Origin: Flammeovirgaceae bacterium
Lineage (GTDB): Bacteria > Bacteroidota > Bacteroidia > Cytophagales > Cyclobacteriaceae
DNA: 32,510 nucleotides
Direction: 5' to 3'
Assembly: GCA_013204595.1 (NCBI GenBank)
Contig: JABMNK010000085.1
Coordinates: forward strand, 1 to 32,510
A program made the position numbers and the translations under genes. Positions 17,987-26,776 of the stretch are shown here, one piece after another; the first letter of the stretch is position 1, and each line of letters begins with the position of its first letter. The notes under the pieces are model-generated. The model ran no database searches. It saw nothing but the letters and a program-made list of their open reading frames with translations, and was not told where the DNA came from.

Positions 17987-18748
17987 CTACTTTGACACCT
18001 TTTTGAAATCAAACTTCCATCTACCGCCTATGACAATATTGCGCTGAAGGAACCAAAACTGTTGATTCGCGCTATCTGATGCTCGTGCTGTAGTACTCAC
18101 GTCAGGCATATTGATATAACCACCTTTTAATTCGGATTGAACAAATAGGTGATTAAAAAAAGTAAATTCTATGCCCAACATCACAGCGACTCCATAACCA
18201 GCCACATGCCACAAATCTGCACGTTCAAAATCCATTAAAGTAGTATTTGTGCGTGGGGATAAAAACCGACTCAAGCTCCTTGTAGGTGAGCGATGTTCAT
18301 TTTGAGCAACTCAAAAGTAGCCAGTGGCTGGTGACGCCTCATTTCTACATTGAGATAGTTAAGTCCGTCGGTATGTTAATATTTTAAAAAATCGGTATCC
18401 AACACAATTAAACTATGATCATAATCACCCTGCCATTCGTTCTCCAAACCTATAAACCCATTGACTTCAACAGCTTGATCATTGACCATTACATATTTCA
18501 TATGATCTTGTCCTATGCTCACAGACCAGTGATCATTCAAGAAATATCCTAAACGCCAATTGGTTTGTGGAATACTTACTTTTAGGGGATGAAAATAAGG
18601 ATCTAAACCGAATTTGGTCTGTCGGTCTTTTGCTTTTACATTTTTCTAAAGTGAAATCATAATCTTGCCCATCAAATCGTATATCTGAATCCGAATACCC
18701 TTCACGGTTCCAACCCCAATAGGCAAAAAACATATTTTTATTTTGCAA
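17987..18748 (-). pseudogene. Outer-membrane-type protein of unknown function (broken)
   Basis: Fragments rebuild one protein. It begins NKNMFFAYWGWNREGYSDSD, then FDGQDYDFTLE, then, after a one-base insertion in the T5 run at 18641-18645, VKAKDRQTKFGLDPYF, NDHWSVSIGQDHMKYVM and DFLKY. An in-frame TAA follows at 18378-18376, then HTDGLNYLNVEMRR, an in-frame TGA at 18273-18271, a frameshift near 18258-18265, and finally RADLWHVAGYGVAVMLGI and FVQSELKGGYINMP to the end. Alternating strands with aromatic residues and the terminal region suggest a small beta-barrel. I recall similar hypothetical proteins in Bacteroidota but no function. The signal peptide is missing or out of frame. Confidence 0.7.
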
Positions 18749-18878
18749 CTATTACAATATTGACCTGTAAGAACCGCAAAATTTAATGAGACCTATTTTA
18801 CTTCTCGTGCTATCGTCCTAACAGCTTTTGTGTATTTAAAACCAATTAATTCAGATTGATCAAATAAAGAATGACGTG

Positions 18879-19583
18879 TTATGTCAATAACTTACCTTTT
18901 TCATCCCATTCGGCAATATCCATTCTCTTATCTTGATCTACACATTTGCGCAACCATTCGGGTTCATAGGCAAGGCCATGCGCTTCAAGCACCTCTTCAG
19001 GCACTCCATCCCAGATATTGGGGGTGTTTCCTTTGTAGCCCAATTCAGATATGCCAATCGAGGTTGTATAAAAACCTGTAAGCGTCAAATTACGCATTCT
19101 TGAAAAAAACTTTACCCCGGTCAATAATGATGGTTTGGCCTCTTCAGGATAGGCAATTTGATCCAAGAGGATGTGCTGTTCATTCACCGAGAGCGTTGCA
19201 AAATCATTTTCAAAAATGGTATTGCTCCAATTATCCAACCACATAATACCCCCTCGTATAGATAATTGATGGATAGGCATATCTTTGACTATAAATTCAA
19301 TAAAAGCAGGTACCTGGGCATCTAATGCAGATTGAAAAGCACTTGACTTGGGCAATATGATGTCACAAAGTATTGAGATGGTATCGATCTCATGCTCGCT
19401 TAAAAATTGCTCTCCCATTAATTGAGCATCACGTTTTTGTTCTTTTTTAGTACGTCCATAACCTTGCGAATTTGAAACATCTTGAGTTACTTGAACCTCC
19501 TCATTCGGAGCGCATCCTGAGACCATGAGTCCTCCTGCGAGTGATCCTACCAATAATGATTTGATTGATTCTCTACGATCCAT
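18879..19583 (-). CDS. Gluconate 2-dehydrogenase subunit 3 family protein (small subunit of a GMC dehydrogenase)
   Basis: The 234-residue protein has a Tat-type leader (Arg3-Arg4 in MDRRESIKS) and a lipobox-like MVSGC (Cys24). The body matches the family (FLSEHEIDTISILCDIILP, VPAFIEFIV, LDQIAYPEEAKP, FFSRMRNLTLTGFYTT, LGYKGNTPNIWDGVP). In known systems this small subunit helps fold and export the FAD-containing catalytic subunit through the Tat system (hitch-hiker). It follows the GMC gene with a one-base gap on the same strand. Lipidation at Cys24 is possible but would be unusual for the family. Confidence 0.9.
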   Translation of the reverse strand: MDRRESIKSLLVGSLAGGLMVSGCAPNEEVQVTQDVSNSQGYGRTKKEQKRDAQLMGEQFLSEHEIDTISILCDIILPKSSAFQSALDAQVPAFIEFIVKDMPIHQLSIRGGIMWLDNWSNTIFENDFATLSVNEQHILLDQIAYPEEAKPSLLTGVKFFSRMRNLTLTGFYTTSIGISELGYKGNTPNIWDGVPEEVLEAHGLAYEPEWLRKCVDQDKRMDIAEWDEKGKLLT

Positions 19584-19584
19584 T

Positions 19585-21306
19585 TTATAAATTTTGTTTG
19601 TTAAGTTGATCCACTATGTAATCTGAAGTTCTCCAAGCGAGCGCCAAAATAGTCCATGTAGGATTTTTATCTGCTTGAGACACGAAGGGTCCTCCATCAC
19701 AAATAAATACATTGGCCACATCATGCAGTTGTTGAAATTTATTGGTGACACTCGTTTTGGGATCATTGCCCATCCGAGTTGTCCCTACTTCGTGAATGAT
19801 TTCTCCTGGTGCCAAAAGACCAAAATCACGGTCTTTACCCGGTGCATCTCCCAATAGTTCAGCCCCCATAGCGTCAAAAATAGTTTCAAAGGTTTCCTGC
19901 ATGTGTCTGCCTTGATTAAACTCATGTTCCGTCCATTTATAATTGAATTTGAGTACTGGAATGCCCCATTCATCTACTACTTCAGGATCTATCTCGCATC
20001 TATTCTCCTTTTGTGGTACGCTTTCCCCTCTACCTGATATCCCGATCATCGCACCATAGTACTTGGTTACATCCGCTCGCAAAGTATCCCCATAACCACC
20101 AATTCGACCACCAAAAAACTTATTTAAATCATTGGGATTAAATCCAAAACCATAAGAAGGCATCCCCATTCCACCCCAAATTTCAAGGTGATAACCCCTT
20201 GGGAAATCTAGCTTTTTGTTATCCAACCACCAAGGTGTGTAAACATGCATACCTCCAACCCCATCTTCATTGAAAGTCTTTCTATTCAGTAGCTCTGGTA
20301 CAAAGGCAGATCTACTCGCCCCTGTAGAATCGTGGAGATAATGACCGACGATACCTGAACTATTGCCCAGACCATTTGGATGTTGTTCACTTTTTGAATT
20401 AAGTAAAATTCTCGCAGACGAGCACGCAGAAGCTGCCAAAACAACAATTCTTCCCTTTAATTTATATTCCTTTCGATCCTCCTTATTGATATACGACACG
20501 CCCGTTGCACGACCATTTGAATCCGTAGTAACCTCGCGAACCATTGCATTGACATAAAGGTCAATTTGACCACCTTTTTTTTGAGCCGGGAAAATCAAAC
20601 AGGTTCCGGATGAAAAATCTGCATGAATCTGACAACCCCTATTACATTGACTGCAATAAAAACAAACGCCTCGATCTTGGTTGATTCGTTTGGTCAAAAT
20701 AGACAACCTCGAAGGATAAACAGGAATATTGGCTTTCCTAGCTCCTTTGATATAATACAACTCATGCAGTCTTGGTTTAGGAGCTGGCAAGAAAAAGCCA
20801 TCAGGGTCATTGGGTAGGTTTTCTCTACTTCCAAAAACGCCAATCAATTTATCTACCTTGTCGTAATAAGGACGAACGTCTTCATAACCAATGGGCCAAT
20901 TGTCACTCAATCCGTCTTGATCATGTCTTTTAAAATCCTTGGGGCCAAATCGTAAAGATATACGACCCCAATGATTGGTTCTGCCTCCCAACATATGAGA
21001 ACGAAACCAACCAAATTTGGTTCCTGGTTCGGCGGTATAGGGCTCGCCTTCGATATCCCATCCACCATAGGCACTATCAAAATCACCAAAAGGTCTATTG
21101 CGGCTGCCTGCCCCTCTTCTTGGCGATTCCCATGGCCATTTCATTTGTGTTTTTTGAGCAGGATCTGCAGGATCAAAATAAGGGCCTGCTTCAACCACAG
21201 CGACACTTAATCCCGCTTCAGATAAAATTTTGGTCGACATACCCCCACCGGCCCCTGAACCTACAATGATGACATCATAAGTCTTACTTTGTTCTTTTAT
21301 TTGCAT
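19585..21306 (-). CDS. GMC-family FAD-dependent dehydrogenase with Cys-rich electron-transfer motif
   Basis: The 573-residue flavoprotein has an FAD-binding GSGAGGG (residues 16-22), an NHWGR motif of the GMC family (111-115) and the C-terminal HEVGTTRMGNDPKTS and NPTWTILALAWRTSDYI blocks. It has no signal peptide and probably rides out with the Tat-signalled small subunit encoded next. Cysteines 215, 218, 221 and 225 contain the spacing Cys-x5-Cys-x3-Cys (215/221/225), the pattern that binds a [3Fe-4S] cluster in bacterial FAD-glucose dehydrogenases. It likely oxidises a sugar or alcohol in the periplasm and passes electrons on. The substrate is unknown, and no cytochrome subunit lies in this window. 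Confidence 0.88.
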   Translation of the reverse strand: MQIKEQSKTYDVIIVGSGAGGGMSTKILSEAGLSVAVVEAGPYFDPADPAQKTQMKWPWESPRRGAGSRNRPFGDFDSAYGGWDIEGEPYTAEPGTKFGWFRSHMLGGRTNHWGRISLRFGPKDFKRHDQDGLSDNWPIGYEDVRPYYDKVDKLIGVFGSRENLPNDPDGFFLPAPKPRLHELYYIKGARKANIPVYPSRLSILTKRINQDRGVCFYCSQCNRGCQIHADFSSGTCLIFPAQKKGGQIDLYVNAMVREVTTDSNGRATGVSYINKEDRKEYKLKGRIVVLAASACSSARILLNSKSEQHPNGLGNSSGIVGHYLHDSTGASRSAFVPELLNRKTFNEDGVGGMHVYTPWWLDNKKLDFPRGYHLEIWGGMGMPSYGFGFNPNDLNKFFGGRIGGYGDTLRADVTKYYGAMIGISGRGESVPQKENRCEIDPEVVDEWGIPVLKFNYKWTEHEFNQGRHMQETFETIFDAMGAELLGDAPGKDRDFGLLAPGEIIHEVGTTRMGNDPKTSVTNKFQQLHDVANVFICDGGPFVSQADKNPTWTILALAWRTSDYIVDQLNKQNL

Positions 21307-21483
21307 GCATCCTGAAATTAAGTTTCAATCTAATTCGCAATTCATAAAAATCATAAAATCAGGCAATAATTAACGGTTAAAAATTTCACAAAGTAAGGCC
21401 GCCGCGAGCAGCTAGCACATCCTGTCCGAAAGATAGTATGACAAGTAATTCCAGAAAATGAAGCATCTAAACTTTCAATTAAG

Positions 21484-21491
21484 TAATTTTG
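21484..21491 (+). promoter_or_regulatory. -7 promoter box of rhlE
   Basis: TAATTTTG matches TAnnTTTG exactly, 52 bp before the chosen rhlE ATG (21543). It overlaps an upstream in-frame ATG at 21489, which therefore would not be on the transcript. Confidence 0.5.
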
Positions 21492-21542
21492 CACTTTAAA
21501 CTGGAAATGTATAGCACTACTGCCATTTCCCAACTTAATTAT

Positions 21543-22766
21543 ATGTCATTTAATCAATTAGGCTTGTCCGAGCCATTGCTACGCGCAATCAATAAAAAAG
21601 GATATGCCAACCCCTCCCCCATTCAGGAAAAAGCCATTCCCGTTATTCTAGAAAGAAAAGATATTTTGGCTTCGGCACAAACTGGCACTGGTAAAACAGC
21701 TGGCTTTACCTTGCCTATTCTACAGATTTTAACCCAACAAAGCGGAAATCAAAAAAGAAAGATCCGGAGCCTGATCCTTACGCCTACTCGGGAACTCGCC
21801 GCTCAAGTCAATCAAAGTGTGACTGATTACAGCCAATTTGTTGACATAAAATCTACAGTGATTTTTGGCGGCGTCAATGCCAATCCACAGATTAAATCAT
21901 TGAAAGAAGGCATAGACATCCTCATTGCCACCCCAGGTAGGTTATTAGATTTACATCAACAAAGGGCATTGAGCCTTGCAAATGTTGAGATTTTGGTGTT
22001 GGATGAAGCCGATCGAATGCTTGATATGGGATTTTTACGTGACATCAAGAGAATATTGGCATTATTACCTCAAAAACGTCAAAACTTGTTGTTTTCTGCT
22101 ACTTTTTCCAGAGAAATCAAACTACTTGCTGGGAGCTTTCTTCATCAGCCCATATTGGTTGAAGCAACCCCTGAAAACACGACTGTCGAGAAAATTGAAC
22201 AACGAGTTTATCATGTAGACCAAGGCAGAAAAACGGATCTACTGATTAAATTAATTAATGAAGGCAATTGGAGTCAAGTACTCATCTTCACTCGAACCAA
22301 ACATGGCGCCAATCGACTAAGTCAGAAATTGGAAAAAGCAAGGATCAATTCCGCGGCCATACATGGCAATAAAACCCAGGGGGCTCGTACTAAAGCACTT
22401 TCCGGATTTAAAGAAGGATCTGTGAGGGTTTTGGTAGCCACCGATATCGCTGCTAGGGGTTTAGATATTCCGTTGCTTCCTCATGTAATCAATTTTGAAT
22501 TACCCAATATCTCAGAGGATTATATTCATAGAATTGGCAGAACGGGCAGAGCAGGTGCCCGTGGAGAAGCTATCTCATTAGTGAACTTCGATGAAGTCGC
22601 CTACCTAAGGGACATAGAAAAATTGACCGGCCAAAAGATCCCTAGCAGCAGCATTAAAGGTTTTGAACCTGATCCGGCCCTAGAAGTCGCCGCTGCCGTA
22701 GAGCAATTAAAAACCGCAAAAAAACCCAACGCTAGGGGGGGTCGGAATTTCAGTAGAAAGCGCTAA
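21543..22766 (+). CDS. rhlE: DEAD-box RNA helicase, RhlE type
   Basis: The product of 407 residues starts [16 protein letters not shown] and carries the full helicase set: Q motif ([10 protein letters not shown]), Walker [36 protein letters not shown], then in the second domain [20 protein letters not shown] and [10 protein letters not shown]. The short basic tail (GGRNFSRKR) is typical of RhlE-like proteins. It should unwind RNA in ribosome assembly or RNA turnover. An in-frame ATG at 21489 would add 18 residues but sits inside the -7 box, so 21543 is preferred. It is convergent with a second DEAD-box gene, 13 bp between stops. Confidence 0.92.
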   Translation: MSFNQLGLSEPLLRAINKKGYANPSPIQEKAIPVILERKDILASAQTGTGKTAGFTLPILQILTQQSGNQKRKIRSLILTPTRELAAQVNQSVTDYSQFVDIKSTVIFGGVNANPQIKSLKEGIDILIATPGRLLDLHQQRALSLANVEILVLDEADRMLDMGFLRDIKRILALLPQKRQNLLFSATFSREIKLLAGSFLHQPILVEATPENTTVEKIEQRVYHVDQGRKTDLLIKLINEGNWSQVLIFTRTKHGANRLSQKLEKARINSAAIHGNKTQGARTKALSGFKEGSVRVLVATDIAARGLDIPLLPHVINFELPNISEDYIHRIGRTGRAGARGEAISLVNFDEVAYLRDIEKLTGQKIPSSSIKGFEPDPALEVAAAVEQLKTAKKPNARGGRNFSRKR

Positions 22767-22779
22767 GCAAACGAAGGAT

Positions 22780-24093
22780 CTAGACAATACTGAGCCTAAC
22801 CTTCTTTTTTTTGAGTCTCGTATTATTGACGAGCGCGATGAGCCCCTCAGCCACTACCGCTTTGACGCCAACGAAGGCACAATCTTGTTTAATCTCTATG
22901 ATACCCAAGTCGTCGGCACTTAACTGGCCTTGCTTAAGAAATAATCCAGCAATATCTCCTTTCGAAATTTTATCTTTACGACCACCTGATACAAAAATAG
23001 TTTGCCAAAGCACTTTATATTCGATTTTTGTAGTTGTCCATTTCGCAACTTCCAGCGAATCAATGAAGTCCGGTAAGTCCTCCTGAGGCCCCTTTAGAAT
23101 ATAAGCAGTACCTGCACTGTTCATTCTGGCCGTACGTCCATTTCTATGGATGAATTCATCATTCTTCTGAGGTAATTGATAATGTAGAATGAATTTTATT
23201 TCTGGAATATCTAGTCCCCTCGCAGCCAAATCAGTCGCCACAATCAATCGGAGGGTGCCATTTCTGAATTTGATCAAAGTCCTTTCACGGTCGATTTGCT
23301 CCATATCTCCGTGAAAACAACCGTGAGCTATTTGGTGTTGGGTTAGAAAGGCGCTGACACGCTGAATAGTCTCCTTGAAATTGCAGAATATTATGCCCGG
23401 TTGATCGCCCAAATGATCTAACGTGGCCACCAAGGTATCTAATTTATCCTTATCAGAAGCCATTATTAGTTTCATTTCAAGCTGAGACGTTGCCTCTCTA
23501 TCTAGAAAATTGACCACCTTTGGGTGATTACATTGTAAGAACTCAGGAATAGCTATTTTCTGGGTGGCAGAAGTCAATATTCTCCTTCGTACCATGGGCA
23601 ATGCCCCAATAATCTGCCTCATTTCCTCCGTAAAACCTATTTCAAGCGACTTATCGAATTCATCTAAAATAAGTGTCGATACGAAATTCACTGCAATATC
23701 GCCTCTGCGAATTCTATCTGCCAAACGACCTGGCGTCCCTATTAAGAGTGCCGGGGACTTACGCAGGTCCAACTTGTCCTTTTGCCCAGTTCTTCCTCCA
23801 TAAATAGCATTGACCTTATAGCCGGTACCCATTTTCCTCAAGACCTGTTCAATTTGCAAGGCGAGTTCTCGTGTAGGCACAATTATCAATGTTTGGACTT
23901 CTTCCAATTCAACTTCCATGAAATCCAAAATGGGCAATAAAAAACCGAGAGTTTTACCAGTACCTGTCGGGGAAAGCACGACTACATTGGAGTGTTCCTG
24001 GATGCTTTGCATAGCCTCAAGCTGCATCGAATTAAGCTGCTGAATATTTAATTTTGACAGTATTTCTGCTATGTTTTTTCGAATCATTACCAC
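22780..24093 (-). CDS. DEAD-box RNA helicase with DbpA-type RNA-binding tail (DEFD variant)
   Basis: The 437-residue helicase has Walker A SPTGTGKT, PTRELALQ, GGRTGQKDK, GTPGRLAD, a motif II Asp-Glu-Phe-Asp in place of DEAD, a TSAT motif III, ATDLAARGLD and HRNGRTAR. The last 75 residues (GGRKDKISKGDIAGLFLKQG, then DLGIIEIKQDCAFVGV) match the DbpA/CsdA RNA-binding domain, which in DbpA recognises 23S rRNA hairpin 92. A role in large-subunit assembly is therefore likely. The start could be ATG 24093 or ATG 24087; a -7 box ends at 24099, so the transcript is leaderless or nearly so. Confidence 0.88.
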   Translation of the reverse strand: MVMIRKNIAEILSKLNIQQLNSMQLEAMQSIQEHSNVVVLSPTGTGKTLGFLLPILDFMEVELEEVQTLIIVPTRELALQIEQVLRKMGTGYKVNAIYGGRTGQKDKLDLRKSPALLIGTPGRLADRIRRGDIAVNFVSTLILDEFDKSLEIGFTEEMRQIIGALPMVRRRILTSATQKIAIPEFLQCNHPKVVNFLDREATSQLEMKLIMASDKDKLDTLVATLDHLGDQPGIIFCNFKETIQRVSAFLTQHQIAHGCFHGDMEQIDRERTLIKFRNGTLRLIVATDLAARGLDIPEIKFILHYQLPQKNDEFIHRNGRTARMNSAGTAYILKGPQEDLPDFIDSLEVAKWTTTKIEYKVLWQTIFVSGGRKDKISKGDIAGLFLKQGQLSADDLGIIEIKQDCAFVGVKAVVAEGLIALVNNTRLKKKKVRLSIV

Positions 24094-24098
24094 AGCCG

Positions 24099-24106
24099 CA
24101 AAAGTA
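24099..24106 (-). promoter_or_regulatory. -7 promoter box of the DbpA-like helicase gene
   Basis: On minus, TACTTTTG fits TAnnTTTG exactly. It ends only five bases before the first candidate ATG (24093), implying a leaderless or very short 5' leader. Confidence 0.5.
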
Positions 24107-24154
24107 GCAAGTCTAAACTAGGAACTTCAAATTATTATTGTAACACTTATTTTA

Positions 24155-24673
24155 TCAAAAAGTAAGACGCATAAGATGGTCAATTTGCGCTTCATCGCCT
24201 AACATAAATGAATGCTCATCGAACTTTTTGAAACCCAACTGCTCGTAAAATCTAATTGCTTTGGCATTCAGCTCCCAAACCCCTAACCAAATGGAAGTAA
24301 ATCCACTAGATCTTGCTTTCAATATAGCTTGGTTCATGAGGTATTTACCTAATCCTTTGGAATGATAATCTGACAAAATATACAAGCGCTGAACTTCCAT
24401 AGATCGTTCCTCTGAGAGGTCCATTTGGACTGGGCCTTCATTCAATTTTAAATAACCTGCAATTTGGCCATCATACATACCAAAGTAAAAATGAGAATGC
24501 GGTTGACTGAGTTCAGAATACATTTGTCTTTTTGCAAAGGACTTGGACAAATACTGTTCCATATTAGACTCAGTGTTTTGTTTGTTAAAAGCTTGCACAA
24601 AAGTTTCTACGCCGAGTGATGACAGCCGGTCAATATCAGTAATACTACATTTCTGAATAGAAAATTCTGGCAC
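24155..24673 (-). CDS. GNAT-family N-acetyltransferase
   Basis: The 172-residue protein has the acetyl-CoA-binding motif A (EVQRLYILSDYHSKGLGKYL; Q/R-x-x-G-x-G as HSKGLGK) preceded by the beta-strand GQIAGYLKLNEGP. It ends with motif B (SIWLGVWELNAKAIRFYEQL, then GFKKF). It transfers acetyl from acetyl-CoA to an amine. The overall pattern is closest to PaiA-like polyamine acetyltransferases, but the substrate is not decided by sequence. It lies 61 bp upstream of the DbpA-like gene and 42 bp after the peptide transporter on the same strand. Confidence 0.85.
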   Translation of the reverse strand: MPEFSIQKCSITDIDRLSSLGVETFVQAFNKQNTESNMEQYLSKSFAKRQMYSELSQPHSHFYFGMYDGQIAGYLKLNEGPVQMDLSEERSMEVQRLYILSDYHSKGLGKYLMNQAILKARSSGFTSIWLGVWELNAKAIRFYEQLGFKKFDEHSFMLGDEAQIDHLMRLTF

Positions 24674-24715
24674 TTGTAATGTTATCTTAGATAGTATTGT
24701 ACCTTCTACAGGGCA

Positions 24716-26197
24716 TCACTGTACGTCCCCCATCCATTTTCGAATGATTCTACTGGACAGAACAAAAACCAATCCAGTAATACCTCCAAAAAAAACAACC
24801 TTCATGAACAAATCTGGCATTGAACTGACATTGTTTTCATCGAATCCACCTGCGAACAAACCTGCAACCAAATTGCCCAAGGCAGTACCCACAAACCAAA
24901 TCCCCATCATTTGACTATAATATTTCTTAGGGGCCAATTTGGTCGTCGCGCTTAACCCTACCGGACTTAAGGTGAGTTCGCCAATGCTGTGCATAAAGTA
25001 AGTCAGCACCAACCATTGCATTCCCGCTTGCGCTCCAGCGGCCACAATTTTCGCAGCAAAAACCATTGCAAAAAAACCAGTAGCCATCAGGATCAACCCA
25101 AAACCAAACTTCAATGGTGTACTCGGATTCATCTGGCGCGTAGCTAATTTCACCCAAAGGGCACCCATGATAGGGGCGAAGACAACGATCATTACAGGAT
25201 TTACATTTTGAAGCCATCCTGCTGGTATCTCATATCCCCAAATCATTCTATCTGTAAAATCTCGTGCGAATAAATTAAGAGTTGACCCTGCTTGTTCAAA
25301 ACCGGCCCAGAAAAAAGCAGAGCCCATAAAGAGCAACAAGATGACAAAAGATTTCTTACGTTCATCGGCAGTGAGTGACGCATCAGCGAACACACTTGCA
25401 AAATAAACAATAGCCACCAACACGATCACAACTCCCAAGCCTTCAGCCAAACCAGTAGCGGTAGTTAAATCGATATAGCCTGCAATTTGTAAGGCAATAA
25501 TGAGCACTATGGCTATAATCAATCCTAAAGCCAACTTATTGAATCCTTCTTCTTTCTTTTCATCTAGCGCCTTGGGACGTAACCCGATTTTTCCCAACGA
25601 CCCTTGAGTAAGTTTAAATTGAACCAAGCCTATAAACATCCCAATAGCCGCAAATCCAAAACCATAATGCCAATTAACTTTTTCACCTAAATAAGGTATG
25701 ATAAATTGACCAATGATAGATCCCAAATTAATTCCCATATAAAACATAGAAAAACCAGCATCTCTTCTGGCCCCACCCTCTGGATACAAATCACCGACTA
25801 TGGAACTAATATTTGGTTTTAAAAACCCTGTGCCGGCTGCCACAAAGCCAAGACCAATAAAAAATATGTTTGGATCCCCTGGAATGGCCAAAATCAGATG
25901 TCCGATCATTATTAAGACACCTCCATACCAAATCGCACGACGTTGACCAATTAAATTATCTGCTAACCATCCACCGGGTAACGAAAGTAAATAAACGGCA
26001 GCAGTATAAAGTCCATAAACTGCGGCAGAGGTTTCCGTGTCCAATCCCAAACCTTGCTGGGCAGCAGGTGTCGTCATAAACAAAATCAAGATCGCCCGCA
26101 TTCCATAAAAACTAGTGCGTTCCCACATCTCTGTGAAAAACAAAGTAGCTAAGCCCCTAGGATGTCCTAAAAAGGTTTTATTCTCATTCATACCCAT
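24716..26197 (-). CDS. POT/PTR2-family proton-coupled peptide transporter
   Basis: The 493-residue polytopic protein has the POT signature in TM1, E23-M-W-E26-R27 (ExxER, proton coupling), and the PTR2 motif FYMGINLGSIIGQFI. About 12-14 hydrophobic segments are visible, plus GFLKPNISSIVGDLY and SIGELTLSPVGLS, typical of DtpT-like members. It should take up di- and tripeptides with protons across the inner membrane. The second ATG (26191, MNENKTF) is an equally good start. Confidence 0.92.
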   Translation of the reverse strand: MGMNENKTFLGHPRGLATLFFTEMWERTSFYGMRAILILFMTTPAAQQGLGLDTETSAAVYGLYTAAVYLLSLPGGWLADNLIGQRRAIWYGGVLIMIGHLILAIPGDPNIFFIGLGFVAAGTGFLKPNISSIVGDLYPEGGARRDAGFSMFYMGINLGSIIGQFIIPYLGEKVNWHYGFGFAAIGMFIGLVQFKLTQGSLGKIGLRPKALDEKKEEGFNKLALGLIIAIVLIIALQIAGYIDLTTATGLAEGLGVVIVLVAIVYFASVFADASLTADERKKSFVILLLFMGSAFFWAGFEQAGSTLNLFARDFTDRMIWGYEIPAGWLQNVNPVMIVVFAPIMGALWVKLATRQMNPSTPLKFGFGLILMATGFFAMVFAAKIVAAGAQAGMQWLVLTYFMHSIGELTLSPVGLSATTKLAPKKYYSQMMGIWFVGTALGNLVAGLFAGGFDENNVSSMPDLFMKVVFFGGITGLVFVLSSRIIRKWMGDVQ

Positions 26198-26410
26198 ATT
26201 TTATTTTTGTTTTAAAATCAATAGCGCGGCATTTCAAATAGCAATCATGTCCGCCCAATGTGATCTAAGCGAACAATTTTAATGGAATTAAATCAAAAAC
26301 ATCAAAAAATAAGCAACGAATTGAAAAATAAGCATTTGAGCCATTTACAAATAAAATATTTGTTTTTAAAAATCGGTAAGATGACCTTTGTGTTCTATTC
26401 AAAACAAAAT

Positions 26411-26776
26411 ATGAGAATTGCCGTAATCGCACATGATGGTAAGAAAGCAGATATGGTTGCCTTTCTACTTCACTATAAAACATATTTGGCCGGTATTGAT
26501 ATCGTATCGACAGGCACTACCGGAACACATGTTGAAAAAGCAGGACTAACCGTAACTAAATTTCTTTCCGGACCACTAGGAGGTGATGCGCAAATCGCGG
26601 CGTTAGCAGCCGAAAATAAATTGGACACGGTAATTTTTTTTAGAGATCCAATGGGCAAGCATCCACATGAACCAGATGTCCAAATGCTCATGCGGCTTTG
26701 TGACGTTCACAACATTCCCTTGGCAACCAATCCTGCCACGGCCAAATTGGTCATGGATGCCCTTATCGGCTATTAA
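26411..26776 (+). CDS. mgsA: Methylglyoxal synthase
   Basis: The 121-residue enzyme converts dihydroxyacetone phosphate to methylglyoxal and phosphate, a bypass that relieves sugar-phosphate stress. It starts MRIAVIAHDGKK and has STGTTG, SGPLGGDAQI (phosphate and catalytic Asp region), FFRDPM, HPHEPD and NIPLATNPATA, all diagnostic. An open frame extends 43 codons upstream to 26282, but that extension is Lys/Asn-rich and not part of the family; ATG 26411 gives the normal length. The stop shares the bases TTAA with the stop of the convergent transporter gene. Confidence 0.95.
   Translation: MRIAVIAHDGKKADMVAFLLHYKTYLAGIDIVSTGTTGTHVEKAGLTVTKFLSGPLGGDAQIAALAAENKLDTVIFFRDPMGKHPHEPDVQMLMRLCDVHNIPLATNPATAKLVMDALIGY

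Noticed and set aside
21489-21542. Upstream ATG for rhlE
   Set aside because: It overlaps the -7 promoter box, and the family begins at MSFNQLGL.
26282-26410. 43-codon N-terminal extension of methylglyoxal synthase
   Set aside because: It is Lys/Asn/His-rich, absent from the family, and the internal ATG gives the normal 121-residue enzyme.
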